Assembly (NCBI GenBank): GCA_934378195.1 | Contig: CAKRPO010000065.1 | Span: 1 to 9,491 of the forward strand | Origin: an uncultured Blautia sp. | GTDB lineage: Bacteria > Bacillota > Clostridia > Lachnospirales > Lachnospiraceae | Length of the DNA stretch: 9,491 nt | Direction: 5' to 3' | Part shown: piece by piece, positions 1-6,470 of the stretch | Position numbering within the stretch: position 1 is the first letter of the stretch | Layout: every line of letters begins with the position of its first letter | The notes under the pieces: generated by a model | What the model was told of the DNA's origin: nothing | The model's database searches: none | The model's input: only the letters and a program-made list of their open reading frames with translations | Position numbers and translations under genes: made by a program

Positions 1-2357
1 AGTTTCCACTGTCCGTAGCGCATTCCCATAAGATTTCCACAGTCATTGTCGGTTGGTGCACGCCAGAAATTCGGTTTCGGAATCGCCTCGATCATCTCTT
101 TTCCGGCATATTTATAGGATACCAGTCCGCCGTTTAATACAGAGAAAAGTACTTCAAAATGTGCGCCTCTGACACCGATATTGTGTGTACTGCGGATTAC
201 TTCCACACCTTCCGGGCAGGCCTTTTTCGATTCTTCAACCTGATATACATACTGTCCAAAAGCAACCTCATGTCCTGCTTCTGCCCATACTTTATCTTCC
301 TTCAGGTGGAAGGAAACTGTCACTGCATATTCGCCTGGTTTCTCTTCTTTTGCAAGCGGAAGCGCATAGGTTTCTTCGCTTAACGGAGCAACTGCAGTTG
401 CAAGGGAAGCCTTGCGGATCACTTTTCCATTCTTTGCAACAGTTACTTTGCAGTCAAAAATATCTGTGTTTACAAACAGGTTTTTGTTGATGACTTTTAC
501 GCTGTCTGCACTGACTTCTGTTGTGATGTTCTGGTAATTAAATTTAACTTCCTGCATCTTTGGAGAAGCATCTCTGTTTCCACCGTATGCAATACCATTT
601 CCACTAAAGTTGTAATCTGTCGGACGTTCTCCGAAGTCACCGCCGTATGCCTGAAATTCTTTGCCATAGCGGTCTTTTTTGTAGATGGACTGGTCAATGT
701 AATCCCAGATAAAGCCGCCCTGATACTTCGGTTCTGTATCAGTCAGATCTGTATATTTGTGCATTGCACCGCAGGAATTTCCCATTGCATGGGTGTATTC
801 ACAGCAGATAAATGGCTTGGAATCATCTTTTGCAAGGAACTCCTTGATTGCTTCTACAGACGGGTACATCTGACTTTCCATATCGCTGGTATCGTTGTAT
901 CTGCGGTCATGGCAAAGACCTTCATAATGCACCAGACGGGTCGGATCTGCCTTATGGAAGAACTGTGACATTTCGAAGATATCTTTGCCTCCGAAGGACT
1001 CATTTCCACAGGACCAGATCAGGATCGCTGCATGATTCTTGTCTCTCTGGTACATGGAATTTGCACGGTCAAGCATCATATCCAGCCATTCCGGTTTGTC
1101 ATGCGGCACAACATAAGTATAATCTTTTGTAAATTCTGCAACATCCCAGGAACCATGTGATTCGAGGTTTGTCTCATCGATCATATAGATTCCGTATTCA
1201 TCGCAAAGCTGATAGATCAGGGAAGCATCCGGGTAATGACAGGTACGGATCGCATTGATGTTGTTCTGCTTCATGGTCTTAAGGTCTTTGCGAAGTTCGT
1301 CCTCGGATACGTGTCTTCCGCTTACAGAACTGAATTCATGACGGTTCACGCCCTTGAATACAATACGTTTTCCATTCAGTGTCATGATACCGTCTTTCAT
1401 CTCGAAACGGCGGAATCCAACCTTCTGCGGAATCACTTCCTGAAGCTCTCCGATCTCATTATAAACTTCCAGAGTCAGATCATAGAGCTGCGGGTCTTCT
1501 GCACTCCAGAGCACTGGATTTTCTACTTTCCAGGAATAAATTTCTTCTCCGTCAAGTGCTTTTTTATCTTCGATCACAGTCTCTCCATCTTTGGAAAGAG
1601 TAATTTTTACGGTTCCTTTGCCCCAGGTATTTGTTCTGATCTCAAGTGCTGCTGTGTTTAATGTTTCATCCGGGATTGCACGGATCTGAAGGTCATAAAC
1701 ATGAACTTCCGGTACAGTATAAAGGTAAACATCTCGGTAAATTCCGGAGAAACGGAAGAAGTCCTGGTCCTCACACCAGCTGCTTGCTGTCCATTTGAAT
1801 ACCTGTGCTGCAAGTTTGTTTTCACCTTCTTTTACATACTCGGTCAGTTCAAATTCTGACGGTGTAAAAGAGTCCTCACTGTATCCAACAAAGTGTCCGT
1901 TGAGCCATAATGCAATGCCGCTCTCTGCTCCCTGGAAAGAGATAAAAAGACGTTTTCCCTGCATTTCTTCCGGCACTTCAAAATATTTCACATAACTTGC
2001 AACCGGGTTAAAATGCTCCGGAATCTCACCCGGATGAATGTCCTCATGACCTTCCCACGGATACTGTACGTTGGCATACTGCGGTGCGTCATATCCTTCC
2101 ATCTGGATATGTGCCGGCACGCGGATATCGTCCCAGTCTCTGCAGCAATAGTCCGTTTTTTCGAATCCCGGAATTGCACTTCCATAGTTACGGGCATAGT
2201 GGAATTTCCAGATTCCGTTGAGGTCATAACGGAAGGAAGTTTCTTTTTCCTTCGCTTCCTCTCCATTTCTGTAATATGTATGGTCAGAATGTGCGTCCAT
2301 TCTTCCATCTTTAAAATACTGTGGATCCTTTACTAAAGAATAATCAAAAGCTTTCAT
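1..2357 (-). CDS. lacZ: GH2 beta-galactosidase, LacZ type (C-terminus cut by window edge)
   Basis: Hydrolyses terminal beta-galactosides such as lactose in the cytoplasm; no signal peptide is visible. The reading frame is open for 785 codons to the left edge with no stop, so roughly the last 200-300 residues of the family are outside. Approximate domain order: N-terminal jelly roll (residues 40-215, with the HSDH entry and SWCEDQD..FSGIYRDV motifs), Ig-like domain (217-315), TIM barrel (316-610), second Ig-like domain, and the start of the mutarotase-like domain (from about 715, with PNFWRAPTDND). By alignment from memory with E. coli LacZ, the acid/base is E453 in WSCGNES, the nucleophile is E520 in CCEYTHAMGN, and the Mg site includes E399 and H401. 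The ATG at 2357 is preceded by AGGAGGT with a 4-nt spacer. It is the last visible gene of the transporter operon. The exact galactoside cannot be told from sequence. Confidence 0.95.
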   Translation of the reverse strand, partial: MKAFDYSLVKDPQYFKDGRMDAHSDHTYYRNGEEAKEKETSFRYDLNGIWKFHYARNYGSAIPGFEKTDYCCRDWDDIRVPAHIQMEGYDAPQYANVQYPWEGHEDIHPGEIPEHFNPVASYVKYFEVPEEMQGKRLFISFQGAESGIALWLNGHFVGYSEDSFTPSEFELTEYVKEGENKLAAQVFKWTASSWCEDQDFFRFSGIYRDVYLYTVPEVHVYDLQIRAIPDETLNTAALEIRTNTWGKGTVKITLSKDGETVIEDKKALDGEEIYSWKVENPVLWSAEDPQLYDLTLEVYNEIGELQEVIPQKVGFRRFEMKDGIMTLNGKRIVFKGVNRHEFSSVSGRHVSEDELRKDLKTMKQNNINAIRTCHYPDASLIYQLCDEYGIYMIDETNLESHGSWDVAEFTKDYTYVVPHDKPEWLDMMLDRANSMYQRDKNHAAILIWSCGNESFGGKDIFEMSQFFHKADPTRLVHYEGLCHDRRYNDTSDMESQMYPSVEAIKEFLAKDDSKPFICCEYTHAMGNSCGAMHKYTDLTDTEPKYQGGFIWDYIDQSIYKKDRYGKEFQAYGGDFGERPTDYNFSGNGIAYGGNRDASPKMQEVKFNYQNITTEVSADSVKVINKNLFVNTDIFDCKVTVAKNGKVIRKASLATAVAPLSEETYALPLAKEEKPGEYAVTVSFHLKEDKVWAEAGHEVAFGQYVYQVEESKKACPEGVEVIRSTHNIGVRGAHFEVLFSVLNGGLVSYKYAGKEMIEAIPKPNFWRAPTDNDCGNLMGMRYGQWK

Positions 2358-2361
2358 AAAA

Positions 2362-2368
2362 ACCTCCT
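2362..2368 (-). promoter_or_regulatory. Ribosome binding site of the beta-galactosidase gene
   Basis: AGGAGGT stands 4 nt before the ATG at 2357. It begins only about 8 nt after the T-run of the upstream hairpin terminator, so the gene has practically no leader of its own. Confidence 0.8.
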
Positions 2369-2376
2369 GTTATTTT

Positions 2377-2403
2377 AAAAAAAGGATGCCGAAGCATCCT
2401 TTT
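2377..2403 (-). terminator. Intrinsic terminator between permease and beta-galactosidase genes
   Basis: On the minus strand a 10-bp stem (AAAAGGATGC pairing with GCATCCTTTT) encloses a UUCG tetraloop closed by a C-G pair and ends in a run of seven T (2383-2377). It starts 9 nt after the MalG-type stop codon and ends just before the beta-galactosidase ribosome binding site. It has all parts of a rho-independent terminator, and its likely role is partial termination or transcript stabilisation within the operon. Confidence 0.85.
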
Positions 2404-2412
2404 ATATTTTCC

Positions 2413-3240
2413 TTACTTAACCGCTCCGGTAATACCTTCTGCGAACTGTTTCTGCAGTACGAAGAATACAACCATTGTCGGGATGGAACAGAATAATACG
2501 CCGCACATCAGCATACCATAGTCTGTTACATAGCCTGTGATCAGGTTGGCGATCAACATCGGCATGGTCATTGCTTTGTTATCTGTCATGATTACCTTCG
2601 GCCACAGGTAAGAGTTCCATGCATTCATGAAGGTAATAACTGCTGCTGCCGCATATGTTGATTTCATAGTCGGGATGAACATCTGGAAGAAGATTCTTAC
2701 TTCGCTCAGTCCATCAATACGAGCTGCTTCGATAATATCTACCGGGAATGATCTTGCATTCTGACGGAACATCATGATCATAAACGGTGTCGAAATGATC
2801 GGAAGGATAAAACCAACTGCTGTATTCAGAAGTCCTGCTTTAGAGAACATCTTGAATAACGGTACCATGGTTGCAACCTGCGGAACCATCATTGCAAGAA
2901 GGAGAATAGAGAACAGTCTGTCTTTTCCTTTGTCATGATAAACTTCAAAACCATATCCTGCGATAGAGCAGATCAGCAGGCAGATCACTGTTGTGAGGAT
3001 TGCGTAAAAGAAAGAGTTTCCAAGTGCTCTCCACAGTGGCTGCTGTGATGTCAGGTTGCGGAAGTTTTCCATGAAGTAGCTTCCCGGGATAATTCGTCCA
3101 CGGGATACATCTGTTGATGTATTTGTTGCAGCTGAGATCATCCAGTATAACGGGAATACCGAAATAAATGACACGATGATCAGAAAAATATAGGTAGGAA
3201 TCAATCTTCTCTGAATAGCTGATTTGTTTTTCTTAGTCAC
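2413..3240 (-). CDS. Carbohydrate ABC transporter permease, MalG type
   Basis: Second inner-membrane subunit of a CUT1-type sugar importer. The 275-residue product has an N-terminal membrane helix (about 15-37), a periplasmic-side loop, and further helices. The EAA loop is EAARIDGLSEVRIFFQMFIP (about 171-190), which docks onto the ATPase. The ending WNSYLWPKVI...LQKQFAEGITGAVK is typical of MalG-like proteins. I place the start at the GTG at 3240, because AGTAGGTGA lies 5 nt upstream. An in-frame GTG at 3249 would add three residues but has no properly spaced ribosome binding site. The gene overlaps the end of the MalF-type gene by 8 nt, suggesting translational coupling. Confidence 0.93.
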   Translation of the reverse strand: MTKKNKSAIQRRLIPTYIFLIIVSFISVFPLYWMISAATNTSTDVSRGRIIPGSYFMENFRNLTSQQPLWRALGNSFFYAILTTVICLLICSIAGYGFEVYHDKGKDRLFSILLLAMMVPQVATMVPLFKMFSKAGLLNTAVGFILPIISTPFMIMMFRQNARSFPVDIIEAARIDGLSEVRIFFQMFIPTMKSTYAAAAVITFMNAWNSYLWPKVIMTDNKAMTMPMLIANLITGYVTDYGMLMCGVLFCSIPTMVVFFVLQKQFAEGITGAVK

Positions 3241-4132
3241 GTGTATCACCTACTTTCAAATTGATAAATGCAAGTACGGCTACCATAATGAATATGAGGA
3301 ATGACATTGCTGATGCATATCCAAAATTCGGTACGTTGATAAAACATGTATTGTAAACATAATGGGACATTGTAATTGTGGAGTTTGCCGGTCCACCTTT
3401 GGTCAGGTTGACAGACTCATCGAACAACTGCAGTGTACCATTAATTGACATGATAAATGTCATGATAATTGTCGGTTTCAGAAGCGGAACGGTAATCTTC
3501 CAGAATGTTTTCCAGCCGTTCGCACCATCAATCTTAGCCGCCTCATATACGGAATATTCGATATTCTGCAGGCCTGCCAGATAGAATACCATGTTATATC
3601 CTGTCCATCTCCAGATCAGTGCAAGGATGATCACAATCTTGGCACTGGTCGAGTTACCCAGGAAGTTATAACCAGTCGATAAAATTCCAAGTTTGATCAG
3701 AATACTGTTGATCAGACCATCTGTAGCAAACATGGAACGGAAAATCAGGGAATAGGAAACCAGAGATGTTGCACATGGAAGGAATACACATGTACGGAAA
3801 AATCCTCTGAATTTCAGGTCTTTATTGTTCAGAAGCTGTGCCAGAAGAATTGCCAGCACCAGCATGATCGGTACCTGAATGATCAGGTACAGGAAAGTAT
3901 TTGCAATAGACTGCTGAAATACTTTATCTGCCAGAATACGTTTATAGTTACTGAAAATTGGTTCTGCAAATCTCATGTTTGCGCCGGCGCCTGTCTGCAG
4001 AGAGATGATAAACGCACGGATCATCGGATAAAAACTCATGACTGCGATCATGATCGATGCAGGTGCAAGGAAAAGCCAGCCCGCAGCTCTCTGTTTCGCA
4101 ACCAGAGACATGCCTTTTTTATTGGAATTCAC
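3233..4132 (-). CDS. Carbohydrate ABC transporter permease, MalF type
   Basis: First inner-membrane subunit of the sugar importer, pairing with the MalG-type protein. The 299-residue product has about six membrane helices, the first at roughly residues 17-39. It carries the EAA loop YEAAKIDGANGWKTFWKITV (about 196-215). Short length without the large extra loop of E. coli MalF is usual in Gram-positive bacteria. I choose the GTG at 4132, which has GGGGGAG 5 nt upstream; a TTG at 4150 is in frame but lacks a ribosome binding site. Its stop codon overlaps the start of the MalG-type gene (GTGACTAA). It lies about 130 nt downstream of the binding-protein gene, separated by a hairpin. Substrate specificity is inferred only from the neighbouring beta-galactosidase. 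Confidence 0.93.
   Translation of the reverse strand: MNSNKKGMSLVAKQRAAGWLFLAPASIMIAVMSFYPMIRAFIISLQTGAGANMRFAEPIFSNYKRILADKVFQQSIANTFLYLIIQVPIMLVLAILLAQLLNNKDLKFRGFFRTCVFLPCATSLVSYSLIFRSMFATDGLINSILIKLGILSTGYNFLGNSTSAKIVIILALIWRWTGYNMVFYLAGLQNIEYSVYEAAKIDGANGWKTFWKITVPLLKPTIIMTFIMSINGTLQLFDESVNLTKGGPANSTITMSHYVYNTCFINVPNFGYASAMSFLIFIMVAVLAFINLKVGDTRD
3246..3254 (-). promoter_or_regulatory. Ribosome binding site deciding the MalG-type GTG start
   Basis: AGTAGGTGA differs from the ideal AGGAGGTGA at one base and sits 5 nt before the GTG at 3240. It lies inside the last codons of the MalF-type gene. It overlaps the other candidate GTG at 3249, which argues against that start. Confidence 0.65.
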
Positions 4133-4137
4133 AGGAA

Positions 4138-4144
4138 CTCCCCC
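4138..4144 (-). promoter_or_regulatory. Ribosome binding site deciding the MalF-type GTG start
   Basis: GGGGGAG lies 5 nt before the GTG at 4132. The alternative TTG at 4150 is upstream of this site and would read through it. Confidence 0.6.
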
Positions 4145-4194
4145 TTTCAAAACTTATTGCTGTTTCCAGCAACTGTAGCTCTTAACATAAGACA

Positions 4195-4214
4195 GGGGAC
4201 TGCAAGCAGTCCCC
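4195..4214 (-). other. GC-rich hairpin between binding-protein and permease genes
   Basis: GGGGACTGC and GCAGTCCCC are perfect complements separated by two bases, best drawn as an 8-bp stem with a four-base loop. It lies about 50 nt after the binding-protein stop and is not followed by a T-run on the minus strand (the next bases are TGTCTTATG). It is therefore more likely an mRNA-stabilising or processing hairpin than a full terminator. Hairpins at this position are known to raise binding-protein expression over permeases, for example in malE-malF. Confidence 0.7.
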
Positions 4215-4263
4215 CGCGCTCACGTAAATTTTCTTATTTCAGTTTCACTTAGTATCCAGAGGA

Positions 4264-5553
4264 CTATTCAGTCATCTTGAATGCCAGTGTATCCTGTGCT
4301 TCCTGAAGAGCGTCTTCTACAGATGTACCATTTACGATATTAACAACTGCTGTGTTGACACATTCTCTTGCTTCATAGTGATACGGTGTTTTTGTGAACT
4401 CCGGAATATGAGAAGAGTATTCTACAATTGTTGAGAAGATTGACTGTCCGCCGAAGAATTCGTTTGGCTCATTATAAACCTCAGATTCACCAGCCGGCAG
4501 ATAACAGGAGATTGCACCTGTTTCCGGAAGGATTGCATCATAGAAGTCTGTGCTGGAACCAAATGTGCTTGCAAGGAAATCTTCTGCAAGTTCTACATTC
4601 TTGCAGTTGGATGTGATATACCAGGAAGATCCACCATTGTTTGCATAGTTTGTAGCTGTATCAACATCGTCAACTTTTGGCATTGTTGTGATCTGCCACA
4701 GACCTTTCTGGTCTTCTGTAGCCATCAGAGTAGCTGTGATCCAGTTACCATTTACGATACCAGCTGCTTCGCCGCCTGTGATTGTTGCGATGTATTCATC
4801 CCAGTTGTTTACAAGCTTAACAACATCGTTTTTAACAAGGTCTACATAAAGGTTGATGCATTTTTCTGCAACATCGTTTCCAACGATATAAGCTTCGCCG
4901 TCTTCATTTACGAAGTTAGCTCCACAGGACTGCATCATCATCATCAGAGTATCGCCGCCTGTAGCTTCGCTTGTAAGAAGGTATTTGCCTGTTTTTTCAT
5001 GAAGGTCTTTACCGATTTCCATGAATTTGGACCATGTGATGTCTGTCAGATCATCCAGTGTATATCCAGCTTCTTCAAGGATATCTGTACGATAGCATGC
5101 AATAACAGCACCATTATCAAACGGAACACCATAATGTGTGTCATCTACCATGGAGTAGGACTGTTTCAGTTTTCCGAAATCATCCCAGTTGATATCCATA
5201 TCTTTGAGATCTGTAAATGCATCCGGATAGCTCTTCAGATATTTCTGATAGCTGTTGTCCTGCATCAGAACGATGTCCGGAAGTGTGCTGTAGTCACCAG
5301 CGTTAGCTGCTGTTGTAAGTTTTGTCTGGCAGTCATCAGAAGATGTTTCGATAATATCTACTGAGAATCCTTCGTGATCTTTTGCATACTGCTCACCAGC
5401 CATCTGCATAGATTTAATATTGAAGTTCTGGTCCCATGCCCATACGGTTAATGTATTGTCATCTCCGGAATCAGCGGAAACAACAGTTGCTGTTCCTGCA
5501 AATGACGCTGCCATAACGCCAGTCATTAATACTGCAAGTAATTTTTTCTTCAT
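4264..5553 (-). CDS. Extracellular sugar-binding protein of ABC transporter (SBP family 1)
   Basis: Captures the sugar outside the membrane and delivers it to the MalF/MalG-type permeases. The 429-residue precursor has a classical signal peptide: MKKK, a hydrophobic core to about residue 25, and a plausible signal peptidase I site after VSA (residue 27). The mature part starts TLTVWAWDQNF, a common opening of family 1 binding proteins. It continues with features of the two-lobed fold, such as YGVPFDNGAVIACYR and GIVNGNWITATL. There is no lipobox cysteine, which is unusual for a Gram-positive binding protein. The start ATG has AGGAGGA 7 nt upstream. As first gene of the operon it follows the long control region. 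The ligand is inferred to be a beta-galactoside only from the downstream LacZ-type gene. Confidence 0.93.
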   Translation of the reverse strand: MKKKLLAVLMTGVMAASFAGTATVVSADSGDDNTLTVWAWDQNFNIKSMQMAGEQYAKDHEGFSVDIIETSSDDCQTKLTTAANAGDYSTLPDIVLMQDNSYQKYLKSYPDAFTDLKDMDINWDDFGKLKQSYSMVDDTHYGVPFDNGAVIACYRTDILEEAGYTLDDLTDITWSKFMEIGKDLHEKTGKYLLTSEATGGDTLMMMMQSCGANFVNEDGEAYIVGNDVAEKCINLYVDLVKNDVVKLVNNWDEYIATITGGEAAGIVNGNWITATLMATEDQKGLWQITTMPKVDDVDTATNYANNGGSSWYITSNCKNVELAEDFLASTFGSSTDFYDAILPETGAISCYLPAGESEVYNEPNEFFGGQSIFSTIVEYSSHIPEFTKTPYHYEARECVNTAVVNIVNGTSVEDALQEAQDTLAFKMTE

Positions 5554-5590
5554 TTACATGTCCTCCTTTTGTTAAGCGTATTCTTTTTCC

Positions 5591-5612
5591 GAATTGCTTA
5601 TGAACTGCTTAT
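5591..5612 (-). repeat. Tandem 11-bp repeat at the transporter promoter
   Basis: ATAAGCAGTTC is followed directly by ATAAGCAATTC on the minus strand (10 of 11 bases identical). The first copy overlaps the proposed -10 box and the second covers the expected start site. The period is close to one helical turn, so both copies would face the same side of the DNA. Confidence 0.7.
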
Positions 5613-5616
5613 AGCA
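5608..5616 (-). promoter_or_regulatory. Extended -10 promoter of the sugar-transport operon
   Basis: TGCTATAAG fits an extended -10 (TGnTATAAT) with one mismatch. No good -35 box lies 17 bp upstream; that position (5636-5631) falls in the AraC-type half-site TGCAAACTAT. The predicted start near 5601 leaves a leader of about 48 nt before the binding-protein ATG. This fits an activator-dependent promoter, but it is a prediction by eye. Confidence 0.5.
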
Positions 5617-5630
5617 TCTGCCATCCCACG

Positions 5631-5687
5631 ATAGTTTGCATAACCACACATATAATGTGCATTTTCGACCATTTTATATATTTTGCA
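5631..5687 (-). promoter_or_regulatory. Three AraC-type half-site candidates, TGCANANTAT
   Basis: On the minus strand, TGCAAAATAT (5687-5678), TGCACATTAT (5661-5652) and TGCAAACTAT (5640-5631) share TGCANANTAT. Their start-to-start spacings are 26 and 21 bp. The last two match the two-turn spacing typical of tandem half-sites bound by AraC/XylS proteins. The last copy ends 17 bp before the -10 box, as in class II activation. The gene for a regulator of this family lies upstream at 7409-6471. Confidence 0.55.
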
Positions 5688-5770
5688 CTATTACACGTAT
5701 ATAAAATTGTATTTTTTGTTCGTTTTTCGCATTCTCACGATTTTTGTCGTATTATTTTGATGAAAAAAAT

Positions 5771-5816
5771 CCTCTCTTTTTGACAGAATGTATATTTTTC
5801 TTATCTTCAAGAGAGG
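5771..5816 (-). terminator. Long-loop hairpin with T-run after the small membrane-protein gene
   Basis: On the minus strand CCTCTCTT (5816-5809) pairs with AAGAGAGG (5778-5771) across a 30-nt loop. It is followed by A and seven T (5770-5763). It lies about 65 nt after the stop codon at 5883 and before the transporter promoter, so it probably terminates the araC-type gene and small membrane-protein transcript. The large loop makes it weaker than the other terminators here. Confidence 0.5.
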
Positions 5817-5882
5817 TGTTTGTTCTTATTTCATAAATTTTCTATTCATTTTTTGTACATATTTCACAGAATTTCGCTGTTT

Positions 5883-6395
5883 TTATGCAAAATAGACTTT
5901 TTCCGGATGCTGTGTTTTCATTGTATGCAGCATCTCTTCTGTAAGATCGAGAAGCAGTTTGATCTTTCGTCCATCTTCTTTGATGATCATCGTGTAGTAC
6001 GGAACATTGTCATCATAAGAGGTATAGTCGAATTTTTTCAGCTGTTCTGTGCCGCCATTTTTCTTGTATTTCGCAACGCTTTCGTGCCAGTGCGGTGCAA
6101 CAGCTTCCAGCTCTTTCAGCTCCAGTATATGAGCAGTCTTACGATACTTTTTGCCATAGATCACATCAATACTGAGCTGATCATTTTCCAGGGTATACTC
6201 ATAATCCTTCTGGCTGAAAATATCAAACACAAAATAAAGCGCTGCAAGAAGAAATCCTGCCAGCATAAAGGACTGGGATATTGTGATTCCCATGATCACA
6301 AAGAGCACCGCAAACAAAACCATTACTTTTCGGAGAACTCCGGACATGCTTTTTTTCTTTCGGGAGACCTGCTCCACAATTTTGTAATCGTACAT
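5883..6395 (-). CDS. Small membrane protein of unknown function (possibly DUF6106-like)
   Basis: The product is 170 residues if started at the ATG at 6395, which has AAAGGAA 7 nt upstream. An in-frame ATG at 6446 would add 17 residues but has a poor ribosome binding site. The protein has a charged start, two adjacent membrane helices (about 22-39 and 42-60), and then a soluble domain of about 110 residues. That domain begins YEYTLENDQLSIDVIYGKKYRKT and holds alternating short strands, reminiscent of small PH-like membrane-associated proteins. From memory it resembles the clostridial DUF6106 group, but I cannot confirm that. It follows the AraC-type regulator by 75 nt and is probably co-transcribed with it. 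No function is assigned. Confidence 0.8.
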   Translation of the reverse strand: MYDYKIVEQVSRKKKSMSGVLRKVMVLFAVLFVIMGITISQSFMLAGFLLAALYFVFDIFSQKDYEYTLENDQLSIDVIYGKKYRKTAHILELKELEAVAPHWHESVAKYKKNGGTEQLKKFDYTSYDDNVPYYTMIIKEDGRKIKLLLDLTEEMLHTMKTQHPEKVYFA

Positions 6396-6470
6396 TAAAA
6401 AATTCCTTTCTGTCTTTTTCCGACACGCTTCCTTCTGATTTATCATAAACAGATTTCTCTGGTAAGCATT

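Noticed and set aside
1236..1661. Plus-strand open frame of 141 codons within the beta-galactosidase gene
   Set aside because: The opposite strand encodes the conserved GH2 barrel start and Ig-like domain without interruption; the plus frame has no recognisable motif.
4931..4945. Short run of CAT/ATC triplets inside the binding-protein gene
   Set aside because: It merely encodes four consecutive methionines in the binding protein; too short to be a meaningful repeat or phase-variable tract.
5554..5760. Possible CcpA (cre) site in the transporter promoter
   Set aside because: I looked for the TGNAANCGNNNNCA type pattern on both strands and found only poor partial matches, so catabolite control cannot be claimed.
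5780..5807. Perfect TTGACA with TATCTT 16 bp downstream on the plus strand
   Set aside because: It would drive only antisense RNA through the small membrane-protein gene. It falls in the AT-rich loop of the hairpin, and no plus-strand gene follows, so chance is likely.
5820..6398. Plus-strand open frame of 192 codons opposite the small membrane-protein gene
   Set aside because: It mirrors the minus-strand gene, has no good ribosome binding site, and its residue composition (many F, I, H, C) is typical of an antisense shadow.
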